DNA from: Mucilaginibacter pineti
GTDB lineage: Bacteria; Bacteroidota; Bacteroidia; Sphingobacteriales; Sphingobacteriaceae
Reading direction: 5' to 3'
DNA length: 64,000 nt
Assembly (NCBI RefSeq): GCF_900101875.1
Contig: NZ_FNAI01000002.1
Coordinates: forward strand, 186,001-250,000
Shown here: piece after piece, positions 8,732 to 17,126 of the stretch
How the letters are laid out: each line of letters opens with the position of its first letter
Position numbering within the stretch: the stretch's first letter is position 1
The notes under the pieces: model-generated
The model's input: only the letters and a program-made list of their open reading frames with translations
Databases searched by the model: none
Told to the model about the DNA's origin: nothing
Translations under genes and position numbers: made by a program

Positions 8732-9346
8732 GTGAATATCAAAAAACTATTCTTAACCTTTTGGTTCCTGCTTTTTACCGCTGTTGTTTTTGCCCAGGGA
8801 CTTGACCTTAACCTGCTGAAAGCCATTAATGGCCCGGTTAACACCACTGCCGACAGGAACTGGAAGTATTTTACACGCAAGGCCATTTTTATAGATGCAT
8901 CGGTACCGGCAAGTTTACTCATAGCTGGTTTCATTAACCACGATAATGAACTTAAAGCCGATGGATTACAAGCTGCATCGGCTATAATAATTGCCGGCGG
9001 CACCAATCTGCTCGTCAAAAAAATAGTTAACAGGCCGCGTCCCTTTGTTACGCATCCCGATGTTATAATCCCCAAAGATCATCCTACAGATTCGTCATTC
9101 CCTTCGGGGCATACATCTGCGGCATTTGCTGCGGCAACATCGCTTAGTTTGGCTATTCCTAAATGGTATGTTATAGCGCCCTCGTTTGCCTATGCAGGTG
9201 CCGTAGGTTACTCGCGCATGTACTTAGGCGTGCATTACCCAAGCGATGTATTGGCAGGTGCAGCCCTGGGCGTAGGTTCGGCCTATCTTACCTATAAAGC
9301 CCAGCAATGGATCATGGGGAAGAAGAAAAAGCATGAAGGTTATTAG
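8732..9346 (+). CDS. PAP2 superfamily phosphatase, secreted or periplasmic
   Basis: The 204-residue protein starts at GTG with a signal peptide (about 1-21, ending VFAQ). All three acid-phosphatase motifs are present: K96-x6-R103-P104, PSGH at 124-127, and SR 161-162 with H168 and D172. The likely role is lipid phosphate hydrolysis, for example undecaprenyl diphosphate or phosphatidic/phosphatidylglycerol phosphate; the sequence does not decide. It is read in the same direction as kup. A 7 bp hairpin (CCTCTCC-AAA-GGAGAGG, 9384-9400) follows the stop. Confidence 0.9.
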   Translation: MNIKKLFLTFWFLLFTAVVFAQGLDLNLLKAINGPVNTTADRNWKYFTRKAIFIDASVPASLLIAGFINHDNELKADGLQAASAIIIAGGTNLLVKKIVNRPRPFVTHPDVIIPKDHPTDSSFPSGHTSAAFAAATSLSLAIPKWYVIAPSFAYAGAVGYSRMYLGVHYPSDVLAGAALGVGSAYLTYKAQQWIMGKKKKHEGY

Positions 9347-9348
9347 GA

Positions 9349-9402
9349 GCCTCACCTAAACGGCGAAGCCCTCATGAAATAATCCTCTCCAAAGGAGAGG
9401 AC
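9349..9402. repeat. Post-stop hairpin repeat, copy 1
   Basis: The text AGCCTCACCTAA ... CCTCTCCAAAGGAGAGG directly after the PAP2 stop is repeated almost exactly after lspA (62308-62340), and a degenerate inverted form lies after the DUF2945 gene (54236-54268). The stem is 7 bp with an AAA loop. It may act as a 3' end stabiliser or terminator, although it lacks a long T run. Confidence 0.5.
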
Positions 9403-9428
9403 TTTCTAATCATTATTTATTGTACGGA

Positions 9429-9625
9429 TTAGATTTTTCTATTGGATTGATTGTCCAACTTTTCCTTTATTGTTAAAAATGTGCCGTTCGGATTTCTTAT
9501 TACTTCACCATTGGTGAATCGGATAACTTCAAAGCCTAAACTATTTAAAACTACTGTTCTTAATTCATCCTGCTCTTTTGTAATGTAAATAGGTGGTAAC
9601 CTCTGTCAATTTCGAAACTTGCGCT
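9429..9625 (-). pseudogene. Frameshifted DUF559 endonuclease-like fragment
   Basis: On the minus strand one frame reads FEIDRGYHLFTLQK and the next continues EQDELRTVVLNSLGFEVIRF and then TNGEVIRN, ending at TAA (9429-9431). Joined, these match the C-terminal half of the DUF559 (Vsr-like nuclease) fold, for example the intact gene at 19823-20218 (VIRF, then a short acidic tail). The switch lies at an A/T run near 9575-9580 and looks like loss of one base. The N-terminal half is absent; the fragment stops where a dispersed repeat begins. Confidence 0.65.
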
Positions 9626-9880
9626 CGTTTGTAACCACAAGTGTTGGGAAGACCAAATTTTAATAAAAAGGTTGTCATTTCGACGAGCCTGCATGGGAAT
9701 TGCGTGTGAGCGGCAAGGAGAAATCCTCTACGAAATGCTAAGTTCAATTGCATATCGTAGAAGATTTTTCGCTATCGCTCAAGAGATAGTTTCTCCTCGT
9801 ACCTCGTTCGAAATGACAATGCTTTTTATCTTCCCAACACTTGTAGTTTGTAACGAGTGCTTAACATGGTTACGCGATTG
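9601..9880. repeat. Composite nested inverted repeat (MITE-like), copy 1
   Basis: An outer inverted pair (GCTCGTTTGTAAC..ACAAGTGTTGGGAAGA on the left, its near complement at about 9830-9863) encloses an inner element (9671-9820) whose ends are TGTCATTTCGACGAG and CTCGTTCGAAATGACA. Inside are complementary GAGAAATC / GATTTTTC tracts. The inner element recurs at 15013, 16965 and 38461, and the outer arms recur with it at 38425-38612. No gene is seen. The rest of the gap to 10208 is covered in a separate entry. Confidence 0.65.
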
Positions 9881-9884
9881 TATC

Positions 9885-10208
9885 GCGAAGATGCGTCGTA
9901 GACGCAAAAACACTTTAACCACTCGTTACAAACGAGCGCAAGGATATGATGTTTTTGTAACCCCAACCAATGGGCTCTGCATAACTGTTCGACTCACCCC
10001 GTCTGCGCTTCGCTGGCCTACATTCTCTACAGCTTTGCCGTAAAGAGGGTGAAAACAGTTTTTAATTTCCCTTTTCTTGCGATAGTTTCAACCAAAGCAA
10101 ACCCCTCTTTCCGCCGAAGGCGAAGAGAGGATGACCAAGCGTAGCGATGGTCGGGTGAGTAACTCTGCGGTTAGTTCCCCTCTCTCAAGCAATTGACAAG
10201 CACCCCAC
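9885..10208. repeat. Palindromic repeats of the TACGGCTTTGCCGTA family
   Basis: The stretch contains degenerate hairpins: GACTCACCCCGTCTGCG with ACAGCTTTGCCGTAAAGAGGG (10002-10048), and CCCCTCTTTCCGCCGAAGG with GAAGAGAGGATGACC and GGTCGGGTGAGTAA (10080-10162). The same family is clustered at 26114-26570. No coding frame is credible here. Confidence 0.5.
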
Positions 10209-10622
10209 CTAACTTTCAGCTTCCAGGCTCTTCCTCATAAACCCTCTCACTTCGTCGTTAATATCCTCTTTCAGATACATCCGGAAATGGTGGTTATGTT
10301 GATTAGTACCCGGTACCGTCTTTATTTTGGCGAAACAGAGGTTATCGTCATAAATTTCATCGAAGGGAAAAACAACATCAATAAAGTTTTTACCCAATTG
10401 CGTAACGTAGGCAAAATTGGTTTTAAGGCCAAGGGCTATCATACTTTTGGTGGGATAAGCCTTTACCGGCGCCAGCTGCAAAAACTCAGTAATGAGGTGA
10501 TCAAACAGGTCAACAGTATGCGCGGATTTTCCGGCCAAAAAATCGCCCAGGTTACGCTCGCGGCAGGAGTGCAGCTGATTGGTGGCTGTAAACTCGCGGG
10601 CGCAAATGGGGCAGGTCCACAT
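10209..10622 (-). CDS. DUF5655-type protein with N-terminal zinc-finger-like motif
   Basis: The 137-residue protein opens with C4-x2-C7 and H18-x-C20 (CPICAREF ... LHSC), a plausible small zinc site. The rest (DLFDHLITEF, PTKSMIALGLKTNFAYV, HHFRMYLKED) resembles the domain named DUF5655, which has no known role. It follows the APC permease on the same strand after 8 bp and is probably cotranscribed with it. Family assignment is from memory. Confidence 0.65.
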   Translation of the reverse strand: MWTCPICAREFTATNQLHSCRERNLGDFLAGKSAHTVDLFDHLITEFLQLAPVKAYPTKSMIALGLKTNFAYVTQLGKNFIDVVFPFDEIYDDNLCFAKIKTVPGTNQHNHHFRMYLKEDINDEVRGFMRKSLEAES

Positions 10623-10630
10623 GGGTGCAG

Positions 10631-12343
10631 TTATGCCTTTTTAGCCTCTTTGCCTATAACACTGTTCTTGTAGCTGTAAGTGAAGTAAATTACAAGCCCT
10701 ACTATCAGCCATACCAAAAAGCGGATCCAGCTATCGTAAGTAAGTTGTGCCATAAGGTAAAAGCAGCTCAGCAACCCTAAAACGGGAATCAGCGACAGTT
10801 TTTTAAATACCGAAAGCACGGTTAGGCTGGTTGATAATATGATGAACAAAAAGAAAGGGAATTTTTGATGAATGTTTTCGCCCGAGAAAAGTTCAAGGAA
10901 TGGTTTCCAGAACAAAACAAGGCACACCACATAAACCACCGGCGCTATAAATTGCGAGTTGATGTAAGGTAAGTGGAATTTACCTTTTATGGCTGCTTCG
11001 CGCGGTAACATTAATACGCCCCCGCAAACCAATACAAAGGCAAATAAGGTACCTATACTGGTCAGATCGGTAACTACGGTAAGGTTTAAAAACAGCGCCG
11101 GGATACCTACCACAAAGCCGGTAACAATGGTTGAAAACGAGGGGGTATGATACTTAGGGTGTATTTTTGAGAAAACCTTTGGCAGCAAACCATCGCGGCT
11201 CATGCTCATCCATATACGCGGCTGGCCCAGCTGAAAAATAAGGAGCACACTGGCGGTAGCAATTACAGCGCTAATGGAAATCACATAGCTGATATTGTGC
11301 AAACCAACCTTAGCAAATACAAACGCCAGTGGATCGCCAACCTGCAGTTCCTTGTAGCTTACCATGCCCGTAAGTACCAGGGAGATCAACACATAAAGCA
11401 CCGTACAAATAGCCAGCGAATAGATCATACCACGCGGCAAATCGCGCTGCGGTTTCTCGCATTCTTCGGCCGTTGTTGATATGGCATCGAAACCAATATA
11501 GGCAAAGAACACGCCCGATACGCCTTTCATTACGCCGCTAAAGCCATTAGGCATAAAGGGGTGCCAGTTGGCAGGGGTTACATAAAAAAAGCCGATAACG
11601 ATAACCGCCAGTACAATAGCTATTTTTAAATAAACCATGGCATTAGTAGCTTTTTTTGTTTCGCGGATGCCGATGTAAACCAGGTAGGTAATTATAAATA
11701 CAATGGCCAGCGCCGGTATGTTTGCTATAAACCTCAGGTTACCAACCCCCGGCGAGCTTGCCCAGGCTGCGGCATTATCTTTAAGTGTATCGGTAATATC
11801 GGCAAGGTGGTTGCTTGCGGTAAGTTTGGCAACCTCCTCGTGCGCCTTAAATGCCGAAAGATAATCGGTATAAACATATTTTGGCAGGTGAATGTGGAAA
11901 CCTTCTAACAGGTTCACAAAGTACGTACTCCATGATATGGCTACCGCGATGTTGCCTATAGCGTATTCCATCAGCAGATCCCAGCCTATGATCCAGGCTA
12001 TCAGTTCGCCAAATGAGGCGTAGGCGTAGGTGTAGGCGCTGCCCGCAACGGGTATACGCGATGCAAATTCGGCATAGCATAAAGCCGAAAAACCGCAGGT
12101 TACCGCGGTTATGATAAATAATATACTTACACCCGGGCCGCCCTGAAAAGAAGCTTCGCCAATGGTGCTGAATATCCCTGCCCCCACAACGGCGGCTATC
12201 CCCATCAGGGTTAAATCTCTTACGTTAAGTTCTTTTTTGAGTTGTGCGGATGCTGTGCCAGGGTGTTCGCTGTCGCTGAAACCGCACTCAACATCATGTA
12301 ATATTTTTTCAACAGATTTTTTTCGAAATATGCTTTTCGACAT
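10631..12343 (-). CDS. APC superfamily amino acid permease (cationic amino acid transporter type)
   Basis: The 570-residue protein has at least 12 hydrophobic segments. AVVGAGIFSTIGEAS (about residues 52-66) is the conserved APC first-helix motif, and GFDAISTTAEECEKPQRDLP in the middle is the CAT/YfnA-type signature. It should import amino acids by proton symport or exchange; substrate is not evident. Residues about 155-200 form a long polar loop that many relatives have. The protein is about 100 residues longer than YfnA, with extra C-terminal membrane segments as in eukaryotic-like CATs. It is divergent from the PAP2 gene, with 80 bp between. Confidence 0.9.
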   Translation of the reverse strand: MSKSIFRKKSVEKILHDVECGFSDSEHPGTASAQLKKELNVRDLTLMGIAAVVGAGIFSTIGEASFQGGPGVSILFIITAVTCGFSALCYAEFASRIPVAGSAYTYAYASFGELIAWIIGWDLLMEYAIGNIAVAISWSTYFVNLLEGFHIHLPKYVYTDYLSAFKAHEEVAKLTASNHLADITDTLKDNAAAWASSPGVGNLRFIANIPALAIVFIITYLVYIGIRETKKATNAMVYLKIAIVLAVIVIGFFYVTPANWHPFMPNGFSGVMKGVSGVFFAYIGFDAISTTAEECEKPQRDLPRGMIYSLAICTVLYVLISLVLTGMVSYKELQVGDPLAFVFAKVGLHNISYVISISAVIATASVLLIFQLGQPRIWMSMSRDGLLPKVFSKIHPKYHTPSFSTIVTGFVVGIPALFLNLTVVTDLTSIGTLFAFVLVCGGVLMLPREAAIKGKFHLPYINSQFIAPVVYVVCLVLFWKPFLELFSGENIHQKFPFFLFIILSTSLTVLSVFKKLSLIPVLGLLSCFYLMAQLTYDSWIRFLVWLIVGLVIYFTYSYKNSVIGKEAKKA

Positions 12344-12388
12344 ATAATTAAAAGTAATGAGTGTAAGTCAATCCAAACATAATCATTT

Positions 12389-12419
12389 TTTTGCATTGAA
12401 TAAGTATATGCTTATTTTG
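12389..12419 (+). promoter_or_regulatory. Candidate promoter of the second PAP2 gene
   Basis: TTTTG (12389-12393), an 18 nt spacer and TTATTTTG (12412-12419) resemble the Bacteroidota -33/-7 pair, with one mismatch in the -7 element. The ATG follows only 4 nt later, so the transcript may have almost no leader. Confidence 0.35.
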
Positions 12420-12423
12420 CACC

Positions 12424-13092
12424 ATGAAGATAGGGATAAAAGATGTTTTACAGAGGATATGGCCATTTTTTATACTCTACTTACTGCTTTTAAGCATCTG
12501 TTTAACCATCAAAATGCTATATACCCGCGAGGTTATTTATTTTGCCGTAAACGGGTGGAACAGCCCCTGGGCAGATTATATTGAACCCTACATTACCGAT
12601 CTGGGCGATGGCATTACGGCCATCACCCTGTCGCTCATTATGCTGTTATTCAGCTACCGGAAATTTCTTTTGCTGGCCTCAAGCTATGCCATTACAGCCA
12701 TAGTGGCACAGATACTAAAGTTCATATTTGACGCACCCCGGCCCAAGGTTTATTTTCAGGATCAATGGGATAAAGTACATACCGTTAAAGGTTTGTATAT
12801 ACTCAGCACCCACAGTTTCCCTTCGGGGCATACGGTGAGTGCATTTTCGGCGGCGTTGGTAATTACTTATTTGTGCAAAAATAAAGGCTGGGGTATCCCA
12901 GCCTTATTGATAGCTATTTTAATAGGTTATTCCAGAATGTATTTAACCCAGCATTTTTTTGAAGATGTGATGGCCGGATCTGTTATTGGCGTAATGGTAA
13001 CCGTTTTCTGGCTTACCTGGCTCGATGGCCGGCAATTCATCCACACCCCCGGCTGGACGAGAGGACTGCTGCAAACTATCCGTAAAAAATAA
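12424..13092 (+). CDS. PAP2 family membrane phosphatase
   Basis: The 222-residue protein has about five or six membrane segments. The active site is complete: K99-x6-R106-P107, PSGH 133-136, and SR 170-171 with H177 and D181. It most resembles undecaprenyl-diphosphatase/PgpB-type enzymes that recycle lipid carriers at the outer face of the inner membrane. It is distinct from the secreted paralogue at 8732-9346, which has a signal peptide and fewer membrane spans. It runs convergent with the gene at 13243-13911, separated by a palindromic repeat. Confidence 0.9.
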   Translation: MKIGIKDVLQRIWPFFILYLLLLSICLTIKMLYTREVIYFAVNGWNSPWADYIEPYITDLGDGITAITLSLIMLLFSYRKFLLLASSYAITAIVAQILKFIFDAPRPKVYFQDQWDKVHTVKGLYILSTHSFPSGHTVSAFSAALVITYLCKNKGWGIPALLIAILIGYSRMYLTQHFFEDVMAGSVIGVMVTVFWLTWLDGRQFIHTPGWTRGLLQTIRKK

Positions 13093-13103
13093 CTCGGTGG
13101 TGA

Positions 13104-13226
13104 AACACACCCCTCCGCTCCTCTCAAGAGGGGAATCGCACGGCACCACCGCTTTATAAGTTTACTTTTCAATTCCCCTCTTGAGAGGGGGCGCGAACGG
13201 ATAGCGCGGGAGCAGGGGTGTGTTCT
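13104..13226. repeat. ACACCCCT / CCCTCTTGAGAGGG inverted repeat, copy 1
   Basis: The element starts ACACACCCCTCCGC, holds the stem CTCTCAAGAGGGGAAT with its complement ATTCCCCTCTTGAGAGG, and ends AGCAGGGGTGTGTT. Outer and inner arms are complementary, so one strand folds into a long nested hairpin. It fills the gap between two convergent genes and could end transcription from both sides. Related copies lie at 14824-14990, 20266-20640 and 38624-38675. Confidence 0.7.
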
Positions 13227-13242
13227 ACAAGCGATACAGCGA

Positions 13243-13911
13243 TTACAACTCTGCGGCCAAACGTTTTTTCCTGCGGATGCTGGCAACCAGCACTATAATG
13301 ATAATCAGCGGCACGCCACCAAACAAACCTATTTTAAGGCCGGGCGATAAACCATTTGAGTTTGATAAGTATTGATCCTTACGATTTAACGCCGGCGCCA
13401 CTTTAATAGAGGCCGAAAATTCCTTTAACTCAGGCAAAGCCAAGGCACCCCTTACTTCGGGATAAAAATACTCAAAGGTATACGTAGCCTCCTGGGTATA
13501 AAGCAAGATGAAATTTCTGAGTTGTGCAGCCTCGCCGGTGGAGTTGCTGTTATCAACCCTCAGCGTAAACACACGGGCCTCCAGCGAACCAATGGTGGTA
13601 TCGCGCGGGTTCATGATACTGCCCGTTATGGATTGCTTCTGGATGCCATCGGCAAAATTTTTAAATACTTTTTTAAGGTCGCGCTCCTTGTTCAGCGGTT
13701 TGTTGTTATCGGCATTTTTGGCCTTTATTACCATTATGTAACCCAAAGCACCACTACCTGAATATATCTGCTGACCTAAAGTATCTTTCTTTTGAAAGTT
13801 GGCCGGTAACGACACCGTAACCAAACTATCTATTTTAACGGGTTTAAGCGCCTGACTAAAACCCAACACTGTATACAGTATAAAGCCTAAACTTAAAATG
13901 ATCTTTTTCAT
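13243..13911 (-). CDS. Uncharacterised exported membrane-anchored protein
   Basis: I do not recognise a family for this 222-residue protein. It has a signal peptide (about 1-19, ending GFSQA), a soluble exported domain with alternating beta-like segments, and one C-terminal transmembrane helix (about 193-211) followed by the basic tail RRKKRLAAEL. It would face the periplasm with a cytoplasmic tail. It is monocistronic and bordered by repeats or empty sequence. Confidence 0.75.
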   Translation of the reverse strand: MKKIILSLGFILYTVLGFSQALKPVKIDSLVTVSLPANFQKKDTLGQQIYSGSGALGYIMVIKAKNADNNKPLNKERDLKKVFKNFADGIQKQSITGSIMNPRDTTIGSLEARVFTLRVDNSNSTGEAAQLRNFILLYTQEATYTFEYFYPEVRGALALPELKEFSASIKVAPALNRKDQYLSNSNGLSPGLKIGLFGGVPLIIIIVLVASIRRKKRLAAEL

Positions 13912-14098
13912 AGGTTATTTAACCTGTAAAAGAGCATTTGGTTTTAATAAATGACAGATAGGATATTTTATGAAATTAATATGACGCTGATAATCAGCTA
14001 TGTTATGTTGTTTCAGGAGGACATAAATTACCTTGTTTTAAAGGTTGATAAAGGCTTGCTAAGTGGTTGCACTACCGAAAATTGATGGATAATATACA

Positions 14099-14758
14099 TC
14101 AGGATTTTGCCAGTTCAACAATATCTTTTACATCAATAATTTGCTGGCGATAGCCTTTGCTAACTACGTTGATCATAGCCAACCCAACTTCTTGCAGGGT
14201 GCAGAAACCCGCCGGATAAACCAGCCTGCCAATTGGATAGAGCCATGCAATGTATTTGTAAAAGCTCTTCACATTTTTTTGGCCAGGAGTGGCTTTCATA
14301 AACCCGGGCCTGAACATGTACGCGTTTTTGAATAGTCGTATTAACTCATTTTCGGTAGCGCCCTTTACGCGGGCCCAGGCTACGCGGCCTTTTTCGGTAC
14401 TGTCTGTACCGGCGCCGGTTACGTAGCACATGGTCATATCGGGGTTTAGTTTGGCTAAAAGCTGTCCGGCGTTAACGGTAAGGTCGTAAGTGATGTGTTT
14501 ATAGTCGGCTTCGCTTATCCCAACAGATGATATGCCCAGGCAAAAGAAACAGGCATTGTATCCCGCCAATTGCGATTCAATAGGCGATAGATCAAACATA
14601 TCCTTATGAATAATTTCCTTCAACTTAGGATGCGTTACACCTCCCGGCTTACGGTTGATAACCAGGATCTGTTCCACATCGGGATGGTTAAGACATTCCA
14701 GCAGCACGCCTTCGCCTACCATACCTGTTGCACCGGTAATAATTGCTTTAATTTTCAT
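14099..14758 (-). CDS. NAD(P)-binding epimerase/dehydratase-like protein
   Basis: The 219-residue protein begins with a Rossmann motif, GATGMVGEG at about residues 9-17. It resembles the short atypical SDR group of NAD(P)H-binding proteins near HTATIP2 (VINRKPGGVTHPKLKEI, CYVTGAGTDSTEKG, MFRPGFMKATPGQKN). No complete YxxxK pair is obvious, so catalytic activity is uncertain. The gene stands alone; repeats follow upstream and about 190 bp of featureless sequence lies downstream. Confidence 0.8.
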   Translation of the reverse strand: MKIKAIITGATGMVGEGVLLECLNHPDVEQILVINRKPGGVTHPKLKEIIHKDMFDLSPIESQLAGYNACFFCLGISSVGISEADYKHITYDLTVNAGQLLAKLNPDMTMCYVTGAGTDSTEKGRVAWARVKGATENELIRLFKNAYMFRPGFMKATPGQKNVKSFYKYIAWLYPIGRLVYPAGFCTLQEVGLAMINVVSKGYRQQIIDVKDIVELAKS

Positions 14759-14823
14759 GGGATGATGTATTGACTACCGTAAATGTAAGGCATTTTTAAG
14801 TAGGTTGGGTGTATCGCTTTTAT

Positions 14824-15157
14824 AACACACCCCTGCAGCCGCGCTACCCCATCGCGCCCCCTCTCAAGAGGGGAATTAGAAAGCGATGGCCTTGTGTGAT
14901 TCCCCTCTTGAGAGGGGTGGAGGGGTGTGTTATACTGCTTGCATAACACACCCCTGCAGCCGCACTACTCCATCGCGCCCCCTCTCGGGAACTGCTGTAT
15001 CAATAAAAACGGTGTCATTTCGACGAGGTACGAGGAGAAACTATCTCTTGAGCGATAGCGAAAAATCCTATACGATATGGATGGGAGCTTTGCATCATGC
15101 AGAAGATTTCTCTTTTGCGCCCCACACTCTTGCCCTCGCTGCTCTATCGAAATGACA
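14824..15157. repeat. Two palindromic repeat families side by side
   Basis: At 14824-14990 there are one and a half copies of the ACACACCCCTGC / CCCTCTCAAGAGGGG element. The second copy is cut at CCCTCTCGGGA, where a different element begins. At 15013-15157 lies the TGTCATTTCGACGAG ... TCGAAATGACA element, with internal GAGAAACTATCTCTTGAGCG and AGAAGATTTCTC. The abrupt junction suggests that one repeat inserted into or replaced part of the other. I see no gene. Confidence 0.65.
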
Positions 15158-15182
15158 TTTTTAATTATAACACACTTCACCC

Positions 15183-16883
15183 TTATATCTTATCCATCTC
15201 GGCCTTAATAAATTCGGCCAGTTCTTTTACGTAGGCTGCGCTGAAATCAAACTTGATACCGGCGGTTTCGTAAATTTCTTTGATAGATTTGGTGTAGCCC
15301 AATTTAAGGGCATCCATGTATTGCTGTAAACCTTTCTCGGGGTTTTCTTTGTAGTTTTTCCAAACTGCAATGGCGCCTAACTGGGCCATGCCGTATTCTA
15401 TATAGTAAAACGGCACCTCAAAAATGTGCAGTTGCTTTTGCCATAGGTTGGCTTTGGCATCGGGATGTTCGCTCCAGTCAACAAAGCCTGCGCCGAAGGG
15501 CTCGTAGATCTCTATCCAGGCTGTTCTGCGGTCTTCGTCGGTATGGTTGGGGTTGGTGTAGATCCAGTGTTGAAACTGGTCAACAACGGCTACCCAGGGT
15601 AAGGTTTTCAATACATCGAAAAGCTGATCGCGTTTGGCGCGTTTAAGGTCCTCTTCGTTATCAAAAAATACGTCCCAGTTATCCATCGAGATCAGTTCCA
15701 TTGACATAGAAGCCAATTCGGCAACTTCCGAGGGGCAATGTTTAAAGTCGTTCAGTTCCAGGTCGGCAGTAAGGAAGGTATGTACCGCGTGGCCACCCTC
15801 ATGTACCATTGTCGTCAGATCACGGAAGGTATTGGCCGAATTCATGAAAATGAACGGTGCGCCGGTTTCTGATAGGGGATAGTTGTAACCACCCGGTGCT
15901 TTGCCTTTGCGGCTTTCCACATCAAAAAGGTTATTATCCTTCATAATGGCCAAACGCTCGCCCAGGTAGCTGTTGATATTGGTAAAGCACTGGATAGATT
16001 TTTCTATCAGTTCATCACCGCTGTTAAATGGTTTTAATGCCGGCTTGCCCGATACATCAACATCCATATCCCAGGGTTTTAAAGCAGGCAGGGCTAAAGC
16101 CTCCTTGCGTTTTTCGGCTTGTTCGCGTAAAATGGGTACTATTTCTTTTTCAATGGCTTCGTGAAAAGCGTAGCAATCCTGTGGAGTATAATCAAACCTG
16201 CCCAATGCCTGGAACATATAATCCCTGAAGTTCTCAAACTCGGCATTCAGCGCTACTTTATGGCGCAGCTGACGCAGGTGATCAAACAGGGTATCAAGCG
16301 TATCCTTATCCTGCAGGCGACGGCCGGTTATTTTTTCCCAAACTTCCTGGCGTTTGGCGCGGTCAGTTCCTTTTAAAAATACCGAAGCCTGCTCCAGCGT
16401 GTATTCCTTATCATCAATATGCACCGACATGGAGCCGGTTATCGACTGGTATTTCTGCTGCTCTACCTGTATCTCGGTTTGTACCGGGATATTTTCCTCG
16501 CGGAACAGTTCTAAACTTTTTTTGATCGCCCTTAAAAAGATGAAATATTTTTCGCCATCGAGCTCATCTATGTACGGACTGGCAACCAGCTTTTTATTCA
16601 GTTCATTATCGTAAGGTGCAATTTTAGGCGATATTTCTGTTGCGAAATACTGGAAACTTTGCAGCAACTCTTCACTGGTAGTATCGCAGGTCATGCGGAT
16701 ATAGCGCCAGGCCGAATCCTCTTCCAAAGCGGCTTCAAGTTCGCTTTTATCATGCAGCCATTTTTCCAGTTCCGTAACTGAATTTATAGGGCGTTCCAGC
16801 AATTCTTTATAAATAGGCTCCAGGGTTTCCCACTTGATATCAAGCGTAGCCGGGATATATGTTCTTGTTTTTTTGTGGATCAT
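15183..16883 (-). CDS. M3 family oligoendopeptidase (PepF/M3-like)
   Basis: From ATG 16883 (MIHKKTRTYIPATLDIKWE) the protein has 566 residues, normal for M3B oligopeptidases. The zinc motif is H361-E-G-G-H365. Surrounding text (FRDLTTMVHEGGHAVHTF, the later FYYIEYGMAQLGA) is typical. It should cut peptides of about 5-20 residues in the cytosol. A longer frame extends upstream, but its extra 42 residues come from a dispersed repeat (16965-17085), so I reject that start. Just upstream the minus strand carries CATATTTGCA, a weak -7-like word. Confidence 0.92.
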   Translation of the reverse strand: MIHKKTRTYIPATLDIKWETLEPIYKELLERPINSVTELEKWLHDKSELEAALEEDSAWRYIRMTCDTTSEELLQSFQYFATEISPKIAPYDNELNKKLVASPYIDELDGEKYFIFLRAIKKSLELFREENIPVQTEIQVEQQKYQSITGSMSVHIDDKEYTLEQASVFLKGTDRAKRQEVWEKITGRRLQDKDTLDTLFDHLRQLRHKVALNAEFENFRDYMFQALGRFDYTPQDCYAFHEAIEKEIVPILREQAEKRKEALALPALKPWDMDVDVSGKPALKPFNSGDELIEKSIQCFTNINSYLGERLAIMKDNNLFDVESRKGKAPGGYNYPLSETGAPFIFMNSANTFRDLTTMVHEGGHAVHTFLTADLELNDFKHCPSEVAELASMSMELISMDNWDVFFDNEEDLKRAKRDQLFDVLKTLPWVAVVDQFQHWIYTNPNHTDEDRRTAWIEIYEPFGAGFVDWSEHPDAKANLWQKQLHIFEVPFYYIEYGMAQLGAIAVWKNYKENPEKGLQQYMDALKLGYTKSIKEIYETAGIKFDFSAAYVKELAEFIKAEMDKI

Positions 16884-16964
16884 TTTATTGGATGTAGAAA
16901 TTGTATACTTGCAAATATGCAGAATATTTGGAAGTTCAAAGTCATAAGTCTGTAGTGTAAAGTT

Positions 16965-17085
16965 TGTCATTTCGACGAGGTACGAGGAGAAATCTTGTAC
17001 GATAAGCAATTGTGTCTTAGCATTTCGTAGAAGATTTCTCCTTGCCCCTTACGCACAATTCCCATGCTAGCTCGTCGAAATGACA
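16965..17085. repeat. TGTCATTTCGACGAG inverted repeat, copy 3
   Basis: This 121 bp element has almost perfect ends (TGTCATTTCGACGAG and CTCGTCGAAATGACA) and inner arms GGAGAAATCTTGTACGATA and GTAGAAGATTTCTCC. It lies between the M3 peptidase and the epimerase-like gene and is the cleanest copy in the window. Confidence 0.75.
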
Positions 17086-17126
17086 GCTTTTTAAAAAAAA
17101 CTGAATCTTAGGTAATAAAATTGAAC

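Noticed and set aside
16884..17009. N-terminal extension of the M3 peptidase
   Set aside because: The extra residues are encoded by a dispersed repeat; the family N-terminus begins at 16883.
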